In this document: one piece after another, positions 1-12,332 of the stretch | Numbering within the stretch: the first letter of the stretch is position 1 | Layout of the letters: every line of letters begins with the position of its first letter | Assembly (NCBI RefSeq): GCF_001669775.1 | Contig: NZ_LXWK01000011.1 | Span: 868,001 to 932,000, forward strand | Length of the DNA stretch: 64,000 nucleotides | Direction of reading: 5' to 3' | Source: Rheinheimera sp. SA_1 | GTDB taxonomy: Bacteria > Pseudomonadota > Gammaproteobacteria > Enterobacterales > Alteromonadaceae | Notes under the pieces: model-generated | What the model was told of the DNA's origin: nothing | The model's database searches: none | Seen by the model: the letters and a program-made list of their open reading frames with translations, nothing else | Program-made: the position numbers and the translations under genes

Positions 1-806
1 TGATTTTCCTGTTGCGCCCGGCCAGGTTCATCCTGATAAACCGCAGTACGCGCTTGCGCCTGACGAAACAACAACTGCAAGTAACTGATTAAACTGCTGT
101 TCGGATTGGCCACTGCATGTTCAGCAGCAATTTTATAATAAAACTCCAGATTGGCAGTTTGCGCCGGTGAACTAAATAACTCACGGTAGACTGACAACCC
201 GGATTGTTTCAGCCGTTGTAAATCCCAGCCGCCAGGTCTGGTCACTTCAACTTTGACTTCATCTTGCTGAAATTGCACCGAGCGAACCATGGCCAATAGG
301 TTTTCGCCTTTGCCAGAGCCCCACAATTGATCGGCAAACCAGCCCAGCAGATTAAGCGCAGTTTCGCCAGGGACCGTTAACATGCCGAGCGTCACCTGAT
401 GCACGTCCAGCGGACCGGTGGACGGTCGCACCTGCACACTGGCATTTAAATAATAGGGTTTACCAAGTAGCGATACCGGTAAAGTCATAAATGTGGTCAA
501 ACCGGCCGGGTTGACCTGCGCCTGGCCACGAAAGCCAGGCAAGGTACGGCTGGCCAGCGCAAAAGCGGAATTAAGCTCGTCGGTATTGGCAGAAAAAACC
601 CACTGTTGCTCGGTTGGGTTTCGTATTGCCGCATTCAGGTTGCTCAGCAGTTGTTTACTATGCCGCACTGCATCCGCGTTCATCTGACCTTGAGGGGTTA
701 ACAGGGGTTGGGCGTCAAACAATAACCAAAAGCAAATACCGCACAAAGTGACAATCACCAGAATCAATGTCAGCACTTGCCGGAATAAATGATGTACCGC
801 CTTCAT
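1..806 (-). CDS. Membrane-anchored hypothetical protein (3' end outside window)
   Basis: An open frame starts with ATG at 806 and runs without a stop through position 1, giving at least 268 residues; the C-terminus lies outside the window. The first 30 residues (MKAVHHLFRQVLTLILVIVT then more hydrophobic residues) form one membrane segment followed by a soluble, presumably periplasmic part, so it resembles a signal-anchored protein. The rest contains no motif I recognise. It is divergent from the GGDEF gene with about 215 bases between them. Function unknown. Confidence 0.6.
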   Translation of the reverse strand, partial: MKAVHHLFRQVLTLILVIVTLCGICFWLLFDAQPLLTPQGQMNADAVRHSKQLLSNLNAAIRNPTEQQWVFSANTDELNSAFALASRTLPGFRGQAQVNPAGLTTFMTLPVSLLGKPYYLNASVQVRPSTGPLDVHQVTLGMLTVPGETALNLLGWFADQLWGSGKGENLLAMVRSVQFQQDEVKVEVTRPGGWDLQRLKQSGLSVYRELFSSPAQTANLEFYYKIAAEHAVANPNSSLISYLQLLFRQAQARTAVYQDEPGRAQQEN

Positions 807-1022
807 CGACACCCTGGGGACCTTCTCGCTGCAAAAACCGTATCTTAGCAGAAGGATCGTTATCTGCAGCAAGCTTTTCACGGTCAACGTCGGGATCGGC
901 AAGTCACCCACAGCAGCTTAACTTTCAACACTTCAAGTTGATCCAGTGACTTTGTCGCAGCCGCACGATATATTCTTCAGAACGAATTTAACCCGACGCA
1001 GCAATAGCCAACTAAGCTGTTG

Positions 1023-3137
1023 ATGAGTATCGACATAACGGTGAAATATCCAAAGATGCGTAAGATATGGCTTTGGTTCCGACAGAGATTCATTCAGGGC
1101 ACAGTGCCGGTGCTGCTATTATGGCTGAGCCTTGGTACTGCGCATGCTGTGCCGGAGGTTGATGCCAGGCTGGAAGCAGAACTGGAACAGTATTTACAGT
1201 TGACCTCCAGTGATCTTAAGGCGGCAGCCGCCTTATTGCAGAAAGTAGCACCGCAGATCACTGCGCTTACCCCAGCGGCGACCAAAGTTCGCTTCAACAG
1301 TTATTTATCATCACAATTATCTTCAGAAAAAAACTATCCGGCAGCCGACCTGTTGTTACAGGAAAACTGGCAAATCGCCGAACAACAGCAGGATCCGGAT
1401 ATTTGGGCTGAAGTGCTGGCTGAGCATTTGCAGCAATACTGGAGTCGTGGCGAAAGTGCCAAAGCGGTCAGCTACCTTGAACCTTTATTGCAATATGCAC
1501 CAAAAGCCACGCAGAACAGAATTCGTTACTTTGCCTGGAATACTGCGGCCAGTTTTCAGTCCTGGCAAGGCAAATACGAGCTGGCGCTGGCGTCATTTCA
1601 TCAGGCGTATGCCAGCATTGAACGGGATGAAAACCCACGTACGCCGTTTCGGAAAATGTACCTCAAAGCCAGCATTGCCAATTTACATGGTAGTTTGCGC
1701 AACTATCCACTGGCCATAAAAACAATTGAAGAAGGTTTGAAAGAGTCGAAAAACAATCCGGATCTGGCCGGTTATGTCACCGACTTTTACATTCAGGAAG
1801 GATATATTCTGGTCGATGTGGGTGAACTGGAAGCCGCACTGAATAGTTATCAGCAAGGGCTTGCTTCGGCACGTAAGCTAAATAACCCCTATACCGAAGC
1901 CATACTGCAAAACAACATTGGCGATATTTATCTGCGACAGCGCAAGCTGGATTTAGCTGCCAGTTATTTTGAGCAAAGCCTGGCTTTTGGCATCAGCAAG
2001 CAGGATAAACCGACCATTGCCCTTTCGACCTTTAATCTGGGTTATGTCCAGGTATTACAGGGAAATTATGAAAAAGGCATTGCGCAAATGCAGGCAATGA
2101 TTAAGGAGTTTGGTACTTTAGGTGGCAAAGCGGACTTAATGGCCTATTTGCTCGAACTGGCGGACGCCCATCGGTTTGCCGGTCAGCATCAGGCCGAAGC
2201 CGATGTATTGCGGCAATACAATCAGTTGTCGTCGGAGATTTTCCAAAAAGATCGCGAAAAACAATTAAATCAGTTGCAGGAAGAATTCTCAGCAAAAGAG
2301 AAAACCAAAGAAATTGCTGCACTAACCCAACAAAATCAGCTGAATGCTATAGAAATTGAGCGGCAAAACCTGCAACAAAAAGTCACCATGCTGATCGGAA
2401 TCGTGGTGGTGCTGGCCTCTTGTTTATTGTTTTTACTGTATCGAAAAGTGCGGCAAGCGAATTTAAAACTGAAAGAAGCCAACGACAAACTGGCCTATCA
2501 GTCATTGCGCGACCCACTTACCGGCTTGTTTAACCGCCGCTCGTTACTCGAACATATGGAACGGCGGCAACAAAGTGACCGGCGCGTCGCAGCACCACAA
2601 CTGACCGACGGTTTTATCCTGCTCGACATCGATTTCTTTAAACATATTAATGACCATTATGGCCACGCCGCTGGTGACGCGGTGCTGGTGGAAATCGCCA
2701 AAAGGTTAACCACTCTGACCCGCACTGATGACATGGTTTGGCGCTGGGGCGGTGAGGAGTTTCTGATCTTATTGCGCCGGGTTGATATGACCGCGCTGAC
2801 CAACTTTACCCAGCGGGTACTGGATGTCATCGGCAGCAGCAGTATCACCTTCGGCAAACAACAGTTGCAAGTGACAGCGTCGGCAGGCTTTTTGACCTAT
2901 CCTTTTGCCGGACTTGATGAACAAACGTTAAATTGGCCAAAAGCATTACAATTGGCTGATATGGCGTTATATCTGGGCAAAGTACATGGCCGCAACCGTG
3001 CTTATGGCCTGTTGGGTTTAAATCAGCCTTATCAGGATATCGCGGCAAAACTGGAAACCGATTTGAGTCTGGCGATTGAACAAGGCCTGGTTGATGTGGT
3101 GCTGGTCGAAGGCCCGGCGAAAGAACAGCGACACTGA
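1023..3137 (+). CDS. TPR-repeat membrane diguanylate cyclase
   Basis: Predicted to make cyclic di-GMP from two GTP. The N-terminus carries a signal sequence ending near THAVPE. About 400 residues of tetratricopeptide-like helical repeats follow, probably periplasmic, then a coiled-coil stretch, one transmembrane helix (around residues 458-480, VTMLIGIVVVLASCLLFLLY) and a C-terminal GGDEF domain. The active-site loop is intact as GGEEF near residue 576, with the usual RDPLTGLFNRR start of the domain at about 496. No EAL domain is present. The start is uncertain: TTG at 1020, ATG at 1023 and ATG at 1056 are in frame, none has a strong ribosome site, and 1056 would give a more standard signal peptide (MRKIWLWFRQ). 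The ligand is unknown. Confidence 0.85.
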   Translation: MSIDITVKYPKMRKIWLWFRQRFIQGTVPVLLLWLSLGTAHAVPEVDARLEAELEQYLQLTSSDLKAAAALLQKVAPQITALTPAATKVRFNSYLSSQLSSEKNYPAADLLLQENWQIAEQQQDPDIWAEVLAEHLQQYWSRGESAKAVSYLEPLLQYAPKATQNRIRYFAWNTAASFQSWQGKYELALASFHQAYASIERDENPRTPFRKMYLKASIANLHGSLRNYPLAIKTIEEGLKESKNNPDLAGYVTDFYIQEGYILVDVGELEAALNSYQQGLASARKLNNPYTEAILQNNIGDIYLRQRKLDLAASYFEQSLAFGISKQDKPTIALSTFNLGYVQVLQGNYEKGIAQMQAMIKEFGTLGGKADLMAYLLELADAHRFAGQHQAEADVLRQYNQLSSEIFQKDREKQLNQLQEEFSAKEKTKEIAALTQQNQLNAIEIERQNLQQKVTMLIGIVVVLASCLLFLLYRKVRQANLKLKEANDKLAYQSLRDPLTGLFNRRSLLEHMERRQQSDRRVAAPQLTDGFILLDIDFFKHINDHYGHAAGDAVLVEIAKRLTTLTRTDDMVWRWGGEEFLILLRRVDMTALTNFTQRVLDVIGSSSITFGKQQLQVTASAGFLTYPFAGLDEQTLNWPKALQLADMALYLGKVHGRNRAYGLLGLNQPYQDIAAKLETDLSLAIEQGLVDVVLVEGPAKEQRH

Positions 3138-3244
3138 CATATTTGCTGACAGTAGGCTGCTGTACGAACAGGCACTTCCTGGTTTACATTGAGGACTGAA
3201 TTTCAGTAAAAAACCTGGTTCAACTGAACAACAAGGAAAATCCG

Positions 3245-3571
3245 ATGATCAGTAGCCTCACCGAACAGCAGGTCCAGAAAAAAGTGCTGGCAACCGCACA
3301 ACAGGGCGCCGCTCATTGTGACGGTTACCTGAGCGTTAGCGCCATAGAACTACATTTTGCGCCATTTAATCAGGCATACGGCTTAGGCCCTTATCACCTC
3401 AAACGCAATGACATCAGCAAAGTAGAAGTAGCATCTGGCAAAGGTGGTGGTTTTATTCCGATGATGACCGAAGCTATCCGCATCACAATGGCCGATAGCC
3501 GCGAGTTTCTGTTTATTCTGGCTGAACCAGAGCGCTGGCTGGAATTGTTGCAGCCAGCAACTGCAGATTAA
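3245..3571 (+). CDS. Small hypothetical protein, PH/GRAM-like fold suspected
   Basis: A 108-residue soluble protein with no signal peptide. ATG at 3245 is preceded by AAGGAAAA a few bases upstream, a good ribosome site. The sequence alternates short beta-strand-like segments (ISKVEVASGKG, AIRITMADSREFLFIL) and ends in a helix (PERWLELLQP), which is the layout of GRAM or PH-like domains; this is inference from pattern only. It ends 50 bases before the VOC gene and may share its transcript. Function unknown. Confidence 0.65.
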   Translation: MISSLTEQQVQKKVLATAQQGAAHCDGYLSVSAIELHFAPFNQAYGLGPYHLKRNDISKVEVASGKGGGFIPMMTEAIRITMADSREFLFILAEPERWLELLQPATAD

Positions 3572-3621
3572 GATTGTTACGCCAGCCGGCATCAGCTCCA
3601 CAGCAACAAGAGGGATTTGCC

Positions 3622-4044
3622 ATGCTGTTCCAGTTACTGCACCTTGATCATATCGTTTTGCGTTGTACGTCATTGCCACCGATGCAGGCATTTTACCAAC
3701 TGCTAGGCTGCACCCTGGAGCGCAGCTTGCCGGAATTGGGTTTGTATCAGTTCCGTGCCGGGGAACAACTGATAGATTTAATTAGCGTGGATGGAGAGTT
3801 AGGACAACAAGGCGGTGCAGCCCCAGGTGTTGAAAGCCATAATCTGGCGCATTTTTGTTTGCGGATTGCACCGTACGATGCAGTAGCACTGACCGCTTTT
3901 TTCATCGAACAAGGCATTCAGGTTTCCGCCAGCGCCGTTCGATATGGCGCCGACGGTTTTGGACCTTCCCTCTACATTCAGGATCCAATGGGCAATACCG
4001 TTGAACTGAAAGGCCCGCCCGACACACCCGCAGTAAAGCGTTAA
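3622..4044 (+). CDS. VOC (glyoxalase/bleomycin resistance) family protein
   Basis: A 140-residue vicinal-oxygen-chelate protein. The N-terminal LDHIVLRC strand supplies the metal-ligand histidine, and the C-terminal half has the [13 protein letters not shown] motif with the second-half glutamate ligand. The start at ATG 3622 is chosen because AAGAGGG lies 7 bases before it; upstream TTG codons lack a ribosome site. The family covers glyoxalase I, dioxygenases and resistance proteins, and the sequence does not tell which reaction this one catalyses. Its stop codon overlaps that of the convergent speD gene by four bases (TTAA). Confidence 0.85.
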   Translation: MLFQLLHLDHIVLRCTSLPPMQAFYQLLGCTLERSLPELGLYQFRAGEQLIDLISVDGELGQQGGAAPGVESHNLAHFCLRIAPYDAVALTAFFIEQGIQVSASAVRYGADGFGPSLYIQDPMGNTVELKGPPDTPAVKR

Positions 4045-4859
4045 TCCAGCTCTGGCAGGTTGCGCCCGTAGAATATCTCGCGAATTTCCCGTTTTACTTT
4101 TTTGCTGATGTCTTTTTGTTCTTGCGGGCTCAGCGAATTGCCGCCGGAACCGAACAAATAGTTATTCAAATCAAAGTCTTTCAGCATCATCTTGGTATGA
4201 AACAAATTCTCCTGATAGACGTTGACGTCGACCATCTGAAAGGCATTTTTGGTCTGTTCATCCATAAAATTCTGAATGGAATGAATAGGATGGTCGATAT
4301 AATGCTTCACCCCATGCACATCACGGGTAAAACCACGCACCCGGTAATCGATGGTGACGATATCCGATTCAAAACTATGGATCAGGAAATTCAACGCTTT
4401 AAGCGGTGAAATCACGCCGCAGGTCGAGACTTCAATATCGGCTCTGAAAGTACAGATGCCGCCATGCGGATGGTGTTCCGGGTAGGTGTGCACACAAATA
4501 TGACTTTTATCGAGGTGAGCAACAATCGCATCCGGCAACGGGCCAGGTTGTTCGGCCGTTGGCTGATTGGCCGCGCCTGGATTATCAATCGGCTCTTCAC
4601 AGACCAAAATTGTTACGCTGGCACCTTGTGGATCATAATCCTGCCGCGCCACGTTTAAAATATTCGCGCCAATGATATCAACCACTTCGCTTAGAATATC
4701 AGTCAGGCGGTCAGCGTTATATTGCTCATCAATATACGAAATATATTCCTGTCGATGCTGCTCGGTCGGCGCGTAACAAATATCATAAATGCTGAAACTT
4801 AAGCTTTTGGTTAAATTGTTAAAGCCATGCAGCTTCAATTTTTCAAAAGGTTTTACCAC
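4041..4859 (-). CDS. speD: S-adenosylmethionine decarboxylase proenzyme, E. coli type
   Basis: Makes decarboxylated S-adenosylmethionine, the aminopropyl donor for spermidine. The 272-residue chain closely follows the E. coli SpeD pattern: [20 protein letters not shown] at the N-terminus, [20 protein letters not shown], and the self-cleavage site [12 protein letters not shown], in which Ser119 should become the pyruvoyl group. I chose the GTG at 4859 because GGAGAG lies 8 bases upstream and the next residues match SpeD; the in-frame ATG further upstream would add about 19 unrelated residues. No spermidine synthase gene is adjacent. It lies downstream of the OsmC gene in the same direction, 75 bases away. 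Confidence 0.95.
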   Translation of the reverse strand: MVKPFEKLKLHGFNNLTKSLSFSIYDICYAPTEQHRQEYISYIDEQYNADRLTDILSEVVDIIGANILNVARQDYDPQGASVTILVCEEPIDNPGAANQPTAEQPGPLPDAIVAHLDKSHICVHTYPEHHPHGGICTFRADIEVSTCGVISPLKALNFLIHSFESDIVTIDYRVRGFTRDVHGVKHYIDHPIHSIQNFMDEQTKNAFQMVDVNVYQENLFHTKMMLKDFDLNNYLFGSGGNSLSPQEQKDISKKVKREIREIFYGRNLPELD

Positions 4860-4934
4860 GGTATACGCTCTCCACTGCCCTGTTCCTGCAAGGTACGGGC
4901 AGTTTCTTATCATCAAAAATAACGTTGGAACTTA

Positions 4935-5378
4935 TTAGCCTACAGGTTTTATTTCTGAGGCATGTACGCTGAACGAATGCGTCACGGTCATCGCCTGTTG
5001 CAGCATAATCGACACTGAACAGTATTTCTCCGCTGACAAATTCACCGCCCGTTCCACATGCTTTTCACTGACATCAAAGCCGGTTACTTCAAAATGTAGA
5101 TGAATTTTACTGAATACGCGCGGCACAGTGTCAACCCGATCACCAGTAAGCACCACCCGGCAATCGGTCACTTGCTGTTTAGCTTTTTGTAAAATGCTGA
5201 CCACGTCGACCGATGAACAGGCGCCAGCAGCCATCAGCAGGGTTTCCATTGGCGTTGGAGCAACACCTTCGTCTTTGTTCGAATCGAACATCACCGCATG
5301 CCCGCTGCCGGAGCGGCCAATAAAACTGCTGTCGCCAGCCCAGGATACCGTTGCGTGAAGTTGGTTATCGCCTGCCAT
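4935..5378 (-). CDS. OsmC/YhfA-family protein
   Basis: A 147-residue OsmC-fold protein, a family of thiol-dependent peroxide-reducing or redox-related proteins. The two conserved cysteines are visible: Cys54 in AAGACSSVDVV and Cys120 in AEKYCSVSIML. The N-terminal SWAGDSSFIGRSGSGHAVMFD and the APTPMETLLMA motif are typical of the YhfA branch, whose physiological substrate is unknown. It lies directly upstream of speD in the same direction and may be cotranscribed. Confidence 0.88.
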   Translation of the reverse strand: MAGDNQLHATVSWAGDSSFIGRSGSGHAVMFDSNKDEGVAPTPMETLLMAAGACSSVDVVSILQKAKQQVTDCRVVLTGDRVDTVPRVFSKIHLHFEVTGFDVSEKHVERAVNLSAEKYCSVSIMLQQAMTVTHSFSVHASEIKPVG

Positions 5379-5485
5379 CAGAATGCTCCCAGAAATTTCG
5401 AGAAATTGCCTAAATTGGCAAAAATGTAGGCAGGCATTCTATTAAAAATGCCGGCCTGAGGATAGACCTAAAAAGGTATTGCAGT

Positions 5486-5518
5486 AGGTTCCCGCCGACA
5501 ACGTGCATGTCAGGCGGG
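5486..5518. other. Intergenic stem-loop
   Basis: A GC-rich inverted repeat (CCCGCC-GACA against TGTC-a-GGCGGG, with one bulged base) lies between the DUF3802-like gene and the OsmC gene. It has no T-run on the minus strand, so it may be a weak or Rho-assisted terminator or an mRNA stabiliser for the gene ending at 5535. Confidence 0.4.
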
Positions 5519-5534
5519 CGGTTTGGACAAAGGT

Positions 5535-5885
5535 TTAGTCCATCAGATGGGCAATAGCGGTATCAAACAGGTTTTTGATCAGTAACGCCACTTCGTTAAT
5601 CAATTCGATCTGCTCAGCAGTGGCGGGCCGGTTCAGCACTGATGCCAGCACTTCCTGGAAGTCGTACATGATGCCGTCCACTTCGCGGATAATCTGACTG
5701 CGGTGAATCGTTTCAAGCTCGGTGTGCTGGGTACAGAGCTGAATAATCTGCTCGGCAATCCGCTCTTCAATAATCACGCCCAGCGTTTTGTTATCGCGGG
5801 TCTGGGTACCGGCCTGTTCGAATAACGCCAGGTGCTCCGTTAAAAACTGGATCAGGTGCTCGTAGCCGGGTTTGTCAGTAACCAT
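5535..5885 (-). CDS. Small DUF3802-like protein
   Basis: A 116-residue all-helical acidic protein starting at ATG 5885 (MVTDKPGYEHLIQFLTEHLA); an in-frame TTG at 5897 is less likely. It has no membrane segment or signal. The sequence resembles the DUF3802 family of small proteins found in Vibrio, Shewanella and relatives as I remember it; no function is established. It is separated from the ast operon by a terminator-like hairpin at 5985-6027. Confidence 0.7.
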   Translation of the reverse strand: MVTDKPGYEHLIQFLTEHLALFEQAGTQTRDNKTLGVIIEERIAEQIIQLCTQHTELETIHRSQIIREVDGIMYDFQEVLASVLNRPATAEQIELINEVALLIKNLFDTAIAHLMD

Positions 5886-5984
5886 GGTAAAAACCAAAAA
5901 CCGTTATAACCAGAAGGTAGTCAAATCTGCCACAGAACAGGAAGCAGGGTAAAGCTTTGTCTGAAAATAATTATCTGCATTGCT

Positions 5985-6027
5985 ATAAAAAACGCGCCTG
6001 GTGCTGTTTAAATGCATTTGGCGCGTT
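5985..6027 (-). terminator. Terminator of the ast operon
   Basis: On the minus strand the 8-base stem AACGCGCC / GGCGCGTT closes a 21-base loop that contains the self-complementary AAATGCATTT. It is followed directly by a T-run (GGCGCGTTTTTTATAG). It starts about 30 bases after the astD stop. Confidence 0.75.
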
Positions 6028-6056
6028 GAATATTAGCGAAAGTGCGTATTGCGCTG

Positions 6057-7535
<1,479 letters not shown>

Positions 7536-7603
7536 TTATTGATGTTGCATCAGCGAAACTTAAAAACGTGAAGCTTAAACAGGCAAAATTTAAAAGCCGA
7601 AGC

Positions 7604-8620
7604 TTACAGCCGCGCCAGGCGTACCCAGTCACCGTCCTGCAGCAGCAGCGCAGCGGCCAGATCCGGCGGCAAATTTACTTCTTCACTGGTTTCACTGACA
7701 TGCAAATGCGTCCAACTGGCACGGAAATTTTGCCGATCGCAGTTACAAATCAAATAGGGCTGGCCGCCACTAACATCCGCCACCCGCACCTGCAAACGGC
7801 GGCTGTTGCGTGCTGTTCTGATATGTTCCAGCTTGGCTTCAACCGTTGGCCCGGCATCAAAAATATCGACATAACCAGTGGTCGAAAAACCTTCAGATTG
7901 CAATAGCGCCAAGGCTGGTTTGGTTTTGGCGTGCACCTGACCAATCACCGCCTGAGCTTCTTTACTTAACAAACTGACGTAAATCGGATATTTCGGCATC
8001 AATTCGGCGATAAACACCTTTTGACCAATGCCAGTCAGGTAATCAGCGGTCGGGAAATCGACCGAAAAGAAATGCTCTTCCAGCCATTGCCAGAATGGCG
8101 AATTGCCCACTTCATCGGACACTCCACGCATTTCGGCAATCACCCGGTCAGAAAACCGCTCGCGAAATTCCGCCATAAACAAAAACCGGAACCGCGACAG
8201 TAACTTACCATTGTGCTTTAACCGGCGTTGCTCGCGCAGGAACAAAGTACAGAGCTCAGTTGCGCCAGTGTAATCGTTACACAAGGTCAGAATATCAACG
8301 GTGTTATAGACACCAAGCGCCCTTGAGGTATGCACCACTTTACCCAGATGATAATGATAAAACGCATCATCCAGGCCCACCGCCGCTTCAATGGCGCTGG
8401 TGCCACAAATAAAACCGGTTTCGGTATCTTCCAATACAAACAGATACCCTTCGTCGCCTGGTTTGCTGACTTCTTTGGCAAAAGAATCTTCAGATCGATT
8501 AATTTTGCGCTGCAACAATTCATCGTTGACCGGCAAAGAGGTAAAACCGTGGCCGGACTCGACTGCCATATCGTATAAGGCAGGATAATCGTCGGCGCGG
8601 ATTGGGCGAATCACCATCAT
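7604..8620 (-). CDS. astA: Arginine N-succinyltransferase
   Basis: Transfers succinyl from succinyl-CoA to arginine, the first step of the AST arginine degradation pathway. The 338-residue protein begins MVIRPIRADDYPALYDMA, the GNAT-like start of AstA, and carries family signatures such as LLSRFRFLFMAEFRERFSDR and FAELMP-type segments (KVFIAELMPKYPIYVSLL). Length fits the family (about 340). GGAG lies 9 bases before ATG 8620. It sits between argD and astD, as in Shewanella relatives. Confidence 0.94.
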   Translation of the reverse strand: MMVIRPIRADDYPALYDMAVESGHGFTSLPVNDELLQRKINRSEDSFAKEVSKPGDEGYLFVLEDTETGFICGTSAIEAAVGLDDAFYHYHLGKVVHTSRALGVYNTVDILTLCNDYTGATELCTLFLREQRRLKHNGKLLSRFRFLFMAEFRERFSDRVIAEMRGVSDEVGNSPFWQWLEEHFFSVDFPTADYLTGIGQKVFIAELMPKYPIYVSLLSKEAQAVIGQVHAKTKPALALLQSEGFSTTGYVDIFDAGPTVEAKLEHIRTARNSRRLQVRVADVSGGQPYLICNCDRQNFRASWTHLHVSETSEEVNLPPDLAAALLLQDGDWVRLARL

Positions 8621-8724
8621 CGTCGCTTACTCCAGAGTTGCGGCGGGTGCTTCAGGCCCGCCATTTTAATTGCTTCGTTATTTGCTTCGTTTTTTTAGTT
8701 ATTGTTGGTTATGACTAAATCCTC

Positions 8725-8742
8725 GCACCGGGGTTCCGGTGC
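8725..8742. other. Intercistronic hairpin between argD and astA
   Basis: A perfect 7-base stem GCACCGG/CCGGTGC with a 4-base loop lies just after the argD stop. A second GC-rich inverted repeat (GGCGGG/CCCGCC) is near 8640-8663. Neither is followed by a T-run on the minus strand, so I read them as mRNA processing or stabilising hairpins rather than full terminators. Confidence 0.45.
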
Positions 8743-8749
8743 TTAGACC

Positions 8750-10275
<1,526 letters not shown>

Positions 10276-11406
10276 TTATTCTAAATCGAGCTTATCGAGC
10301 CGGGTATTTTGCAAAATATGCAGATAATCTTCGCGTAATTGCACTTCATGCCGCCATTGCTGATCTTCAGCATCGGACAGCAATTTGGCTTTTCGAAGCG
10401 TCTGCGATTGGGCGAAATACTCCGCCTGATGTAACAATCGGGTCAGCTGATTGGCGCCCTGAAAAGTAACGCCTTCGGCCAGTTGGTCCAGCGTATTACA
10501 CAGCGGGATCCGTTTCAGTTGCCATTTTGAGACTAAATCGGCGCTGATAATAGCGGCAAATTCCTGGAAACAACTGGTCAGAAAACTGGCATCGGCATTA
10601 AGGCTGTCCAACGCATCGGTCAGCACCGTGTCACGGGCATCCCGTGCTTGTAACAAGGCGGTTTGTTTGGTTTGCTGGTAAGTTCTTAAATAAGTGCGGG
10701 TTACCACAAAATAACCGAGGCTGTTAAACAAACCAGCACAAAAAGCCACAAACTGATTGTCGCCGGTTTCTTCAGCCAGGCGCTGCGAAGCAATAGCGAC
10801 GGCCAGGCTATATTCCCAAATGTTGGTTTTAAAGCCGGTAAACGGATCGGTCGAATGTGGCAGACAACGTTTTAAGCCAAATACCGGGACTATTTGTTTT
10901 AACGATTCGATACCGACCATGCCCAAAGCAGTTTTTAATTCTTTGACGTAATTGCCAGATGAGGTTTTTTTGCGGTAATTCGGCTGATTGACCAGCTTCA
11001 GAATGTCTTCTTTTAACCAATCTACTTTACTGATCAGCGCTTCTAACTGACTTAAAGTCACGGCTCTGGCACTCAGCGCATCCAACACCGGCGGAAACCC
11101 GTCAGCCAGACTAAACACGGTACTGGCAATGGTTTCGAATTTGCCAAGCTTCAGAAACAAATCTTCGGCCACCTGGTCGTGTAAATGGGCCTGAGTGAAT
11201 TCGAGAAACTGCTGTTTGGCCGCAACACCCGCCTGGCGATTTTGCTGCGCTTGTTGCTCGATAGCAAGCAAGGTGCGTTTGGTGTCGGGTTGTTGCACTT
11301 TTCGTTGACCGGCCTTGACGCCAAACCGGGTTTGTTCTGGACGGACTTCAAGCATACAGTCAAAAAACCGTTGCTGTAATACCACTGCAATCGACATGCT
11401 ACACAT
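10276..11406 (-). CDS. HDOD-domain signalling protein
   Basis: A 376-residue soluble protein. Residues from about 115 to 300 follow the HDOD layout: an N-terminal helical segment (FPPVLDALSARAVTLSQLEAL), LVNQPNYR, then ALGMVGIESLKQIVPVFGLKR, as in the lactate of helix-rich HDOD domains that are related to HD phosphohydrolases but lack the metal-binding HD pair. It follows trpG/pabA by 42 bases in the same direction. HDOD proteins act in signalling and output control; the partner here is unknown. ATG 11406 has only a weak ribosome site, and ATG 11397 is an alternative. Confidence 0.75.
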   Translation of the reverse strand: MCSMSIAVVLQQRFFDCMLEVRPEQTRFGVKAGQRKVQQPDTKRTLLAIEQQAQQNRQAGVAAKQQFLEFTQAHLHDQVAEDLFLKLGKFETIASTVFSLADGFPPVLDALSARAVTLSQLEALISKVDWLKEDILKLVNQPNYRKKTSSGNYVKELKTALGMVGIESLKQIVPVFGLKRCLPHSTDPFTGFKTNIWEYSLAVAIASQRLAEETGDNQFVAFCAGLFNSLGYFVVTRTYLRTYQQTKQTALLQARDARDTVLTDALDSLNADASFLTSCFQEFAAIISADLVSKWQLKRIPLCNTLDQLAEGVTFQGANQLTRLLHQAEYFAQSQTLRKAKLLSDAEDQQWRHEVQLREDYLHILQNTRLDKLDLE

Positions 11407-11448
11407 TATTCCAAATTCTTCTGCTAAGGCAGTGTGCGATTTGGTCGT

Positions 11449-12060
11449 TCAGCTGTCAACCGCAGTAGGCCTCGCAAGGGCTGCTAATGTTAAAAAATTA
11501 GCTAATAACTGGTGACCTTGTTCCGTTAATATCGCCTCCGGGTGAAATTGCACCCCATGCAGCGGTAAAGTTTGATGCGCCAGCCCCATAATTTCGTCGA
11601 TGCTGCCATCCGCATGCTCGGTCCAGGCAGTGATTTCAAAATCGGCGGGTAACTGATCTTTGTCCACCACCAACGAATGATATCGAGTCACACTAAGTGG
11701 GTTATTCAGCCCCTGAAACACCGATTGACCGGTATGGCGGATCAGCGAGTTTTTACCGTGCATCACTTGTTTAGCCCGTTGCACTTTGCCACCAAACGCC
11801 TGTGCCAGCGCCTGATGCCCCAGACAGACCCCCAAAATAGGAATTATCCCGGCAAAAGTGCGGATCGCAGCCATTGATATTCCTGCTTGATCCGGGCTGC
11901 ATGGACCTGGCGAAATCACCAGAAATTCCGGCGCCAGTTGCGCTATTTCCACAAGAGAAATGTCGTCATTACGCCGCACCACAACCTGCTGCCCCAGCTC
12001 AGCAAAATATTGCACCAGGTTGTAAGTAAACGAATCATAATTGTCGATCATCAGCAGCAT
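11449..12060 (-). CDS. pabA: Anthranilate/aminodeoxychorismate synthase glutamine amidotransferase
   Basis: The type 1 glutamine amidotransferase subunit that supplies ammonia to anthranilate synthase (TrpE) or aminodeoxychorismate synthase (PabB). The 203-residue protein has the full catalytic triad: Cys79 in GVCLGHQ, His173 and Glu175 in VQFHPEAIL, plus the oxyanion segment [12 protein letters not shown]. In gammaproteobacteria with the same neighbourhood (next to the argD-ast genes) this subunit is usually called pabA or trpG and is often shared. No trpE or pabB is adjacent, so I cannot separate the two names. Confidence 0.9.
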   Translation of the reverse strand: MLLMIDNYDSFTYNLVQYFAELGQQVVVRRNDDISLVEIAQLAPEFLVISPGPCSPDQAGISMAAIRTFAGIIPILGVCLGHQALAQAFGGKVQRAKQVMHGKNSLIRHTGQSVFQGLNNPLSVTRYHSLVVDKDQLPADFEITAWTEHADGSIDEIMGLAHQTLPLHGVQFHPEAILTEQGHQLLANFLTLAALARPTAVDS

Positions 12061-12332
12061 GTATAACCCTTTTTTACAAACACTGCCTCCGGCAAATGAA
12101 ATCGGTAGGCAACCCGATAAAGCCGCTGCATTCTACTGAAAACCAGATCCGAATGCATGGACTTTGGCAGAGGACGCTATACACAACACCGCAAGCGCCA
12201 GGCAACAAACCACTCAACAGTCGAAATCAGCCGCTCCTCCCCGTTTTGCAGCAGAAATGCAAATAAATGTTCACATCAACAAATCACCAAAGGTATGCTC
12301 CAGCACATTAGTTCGCATGAAATGGAGTTGTT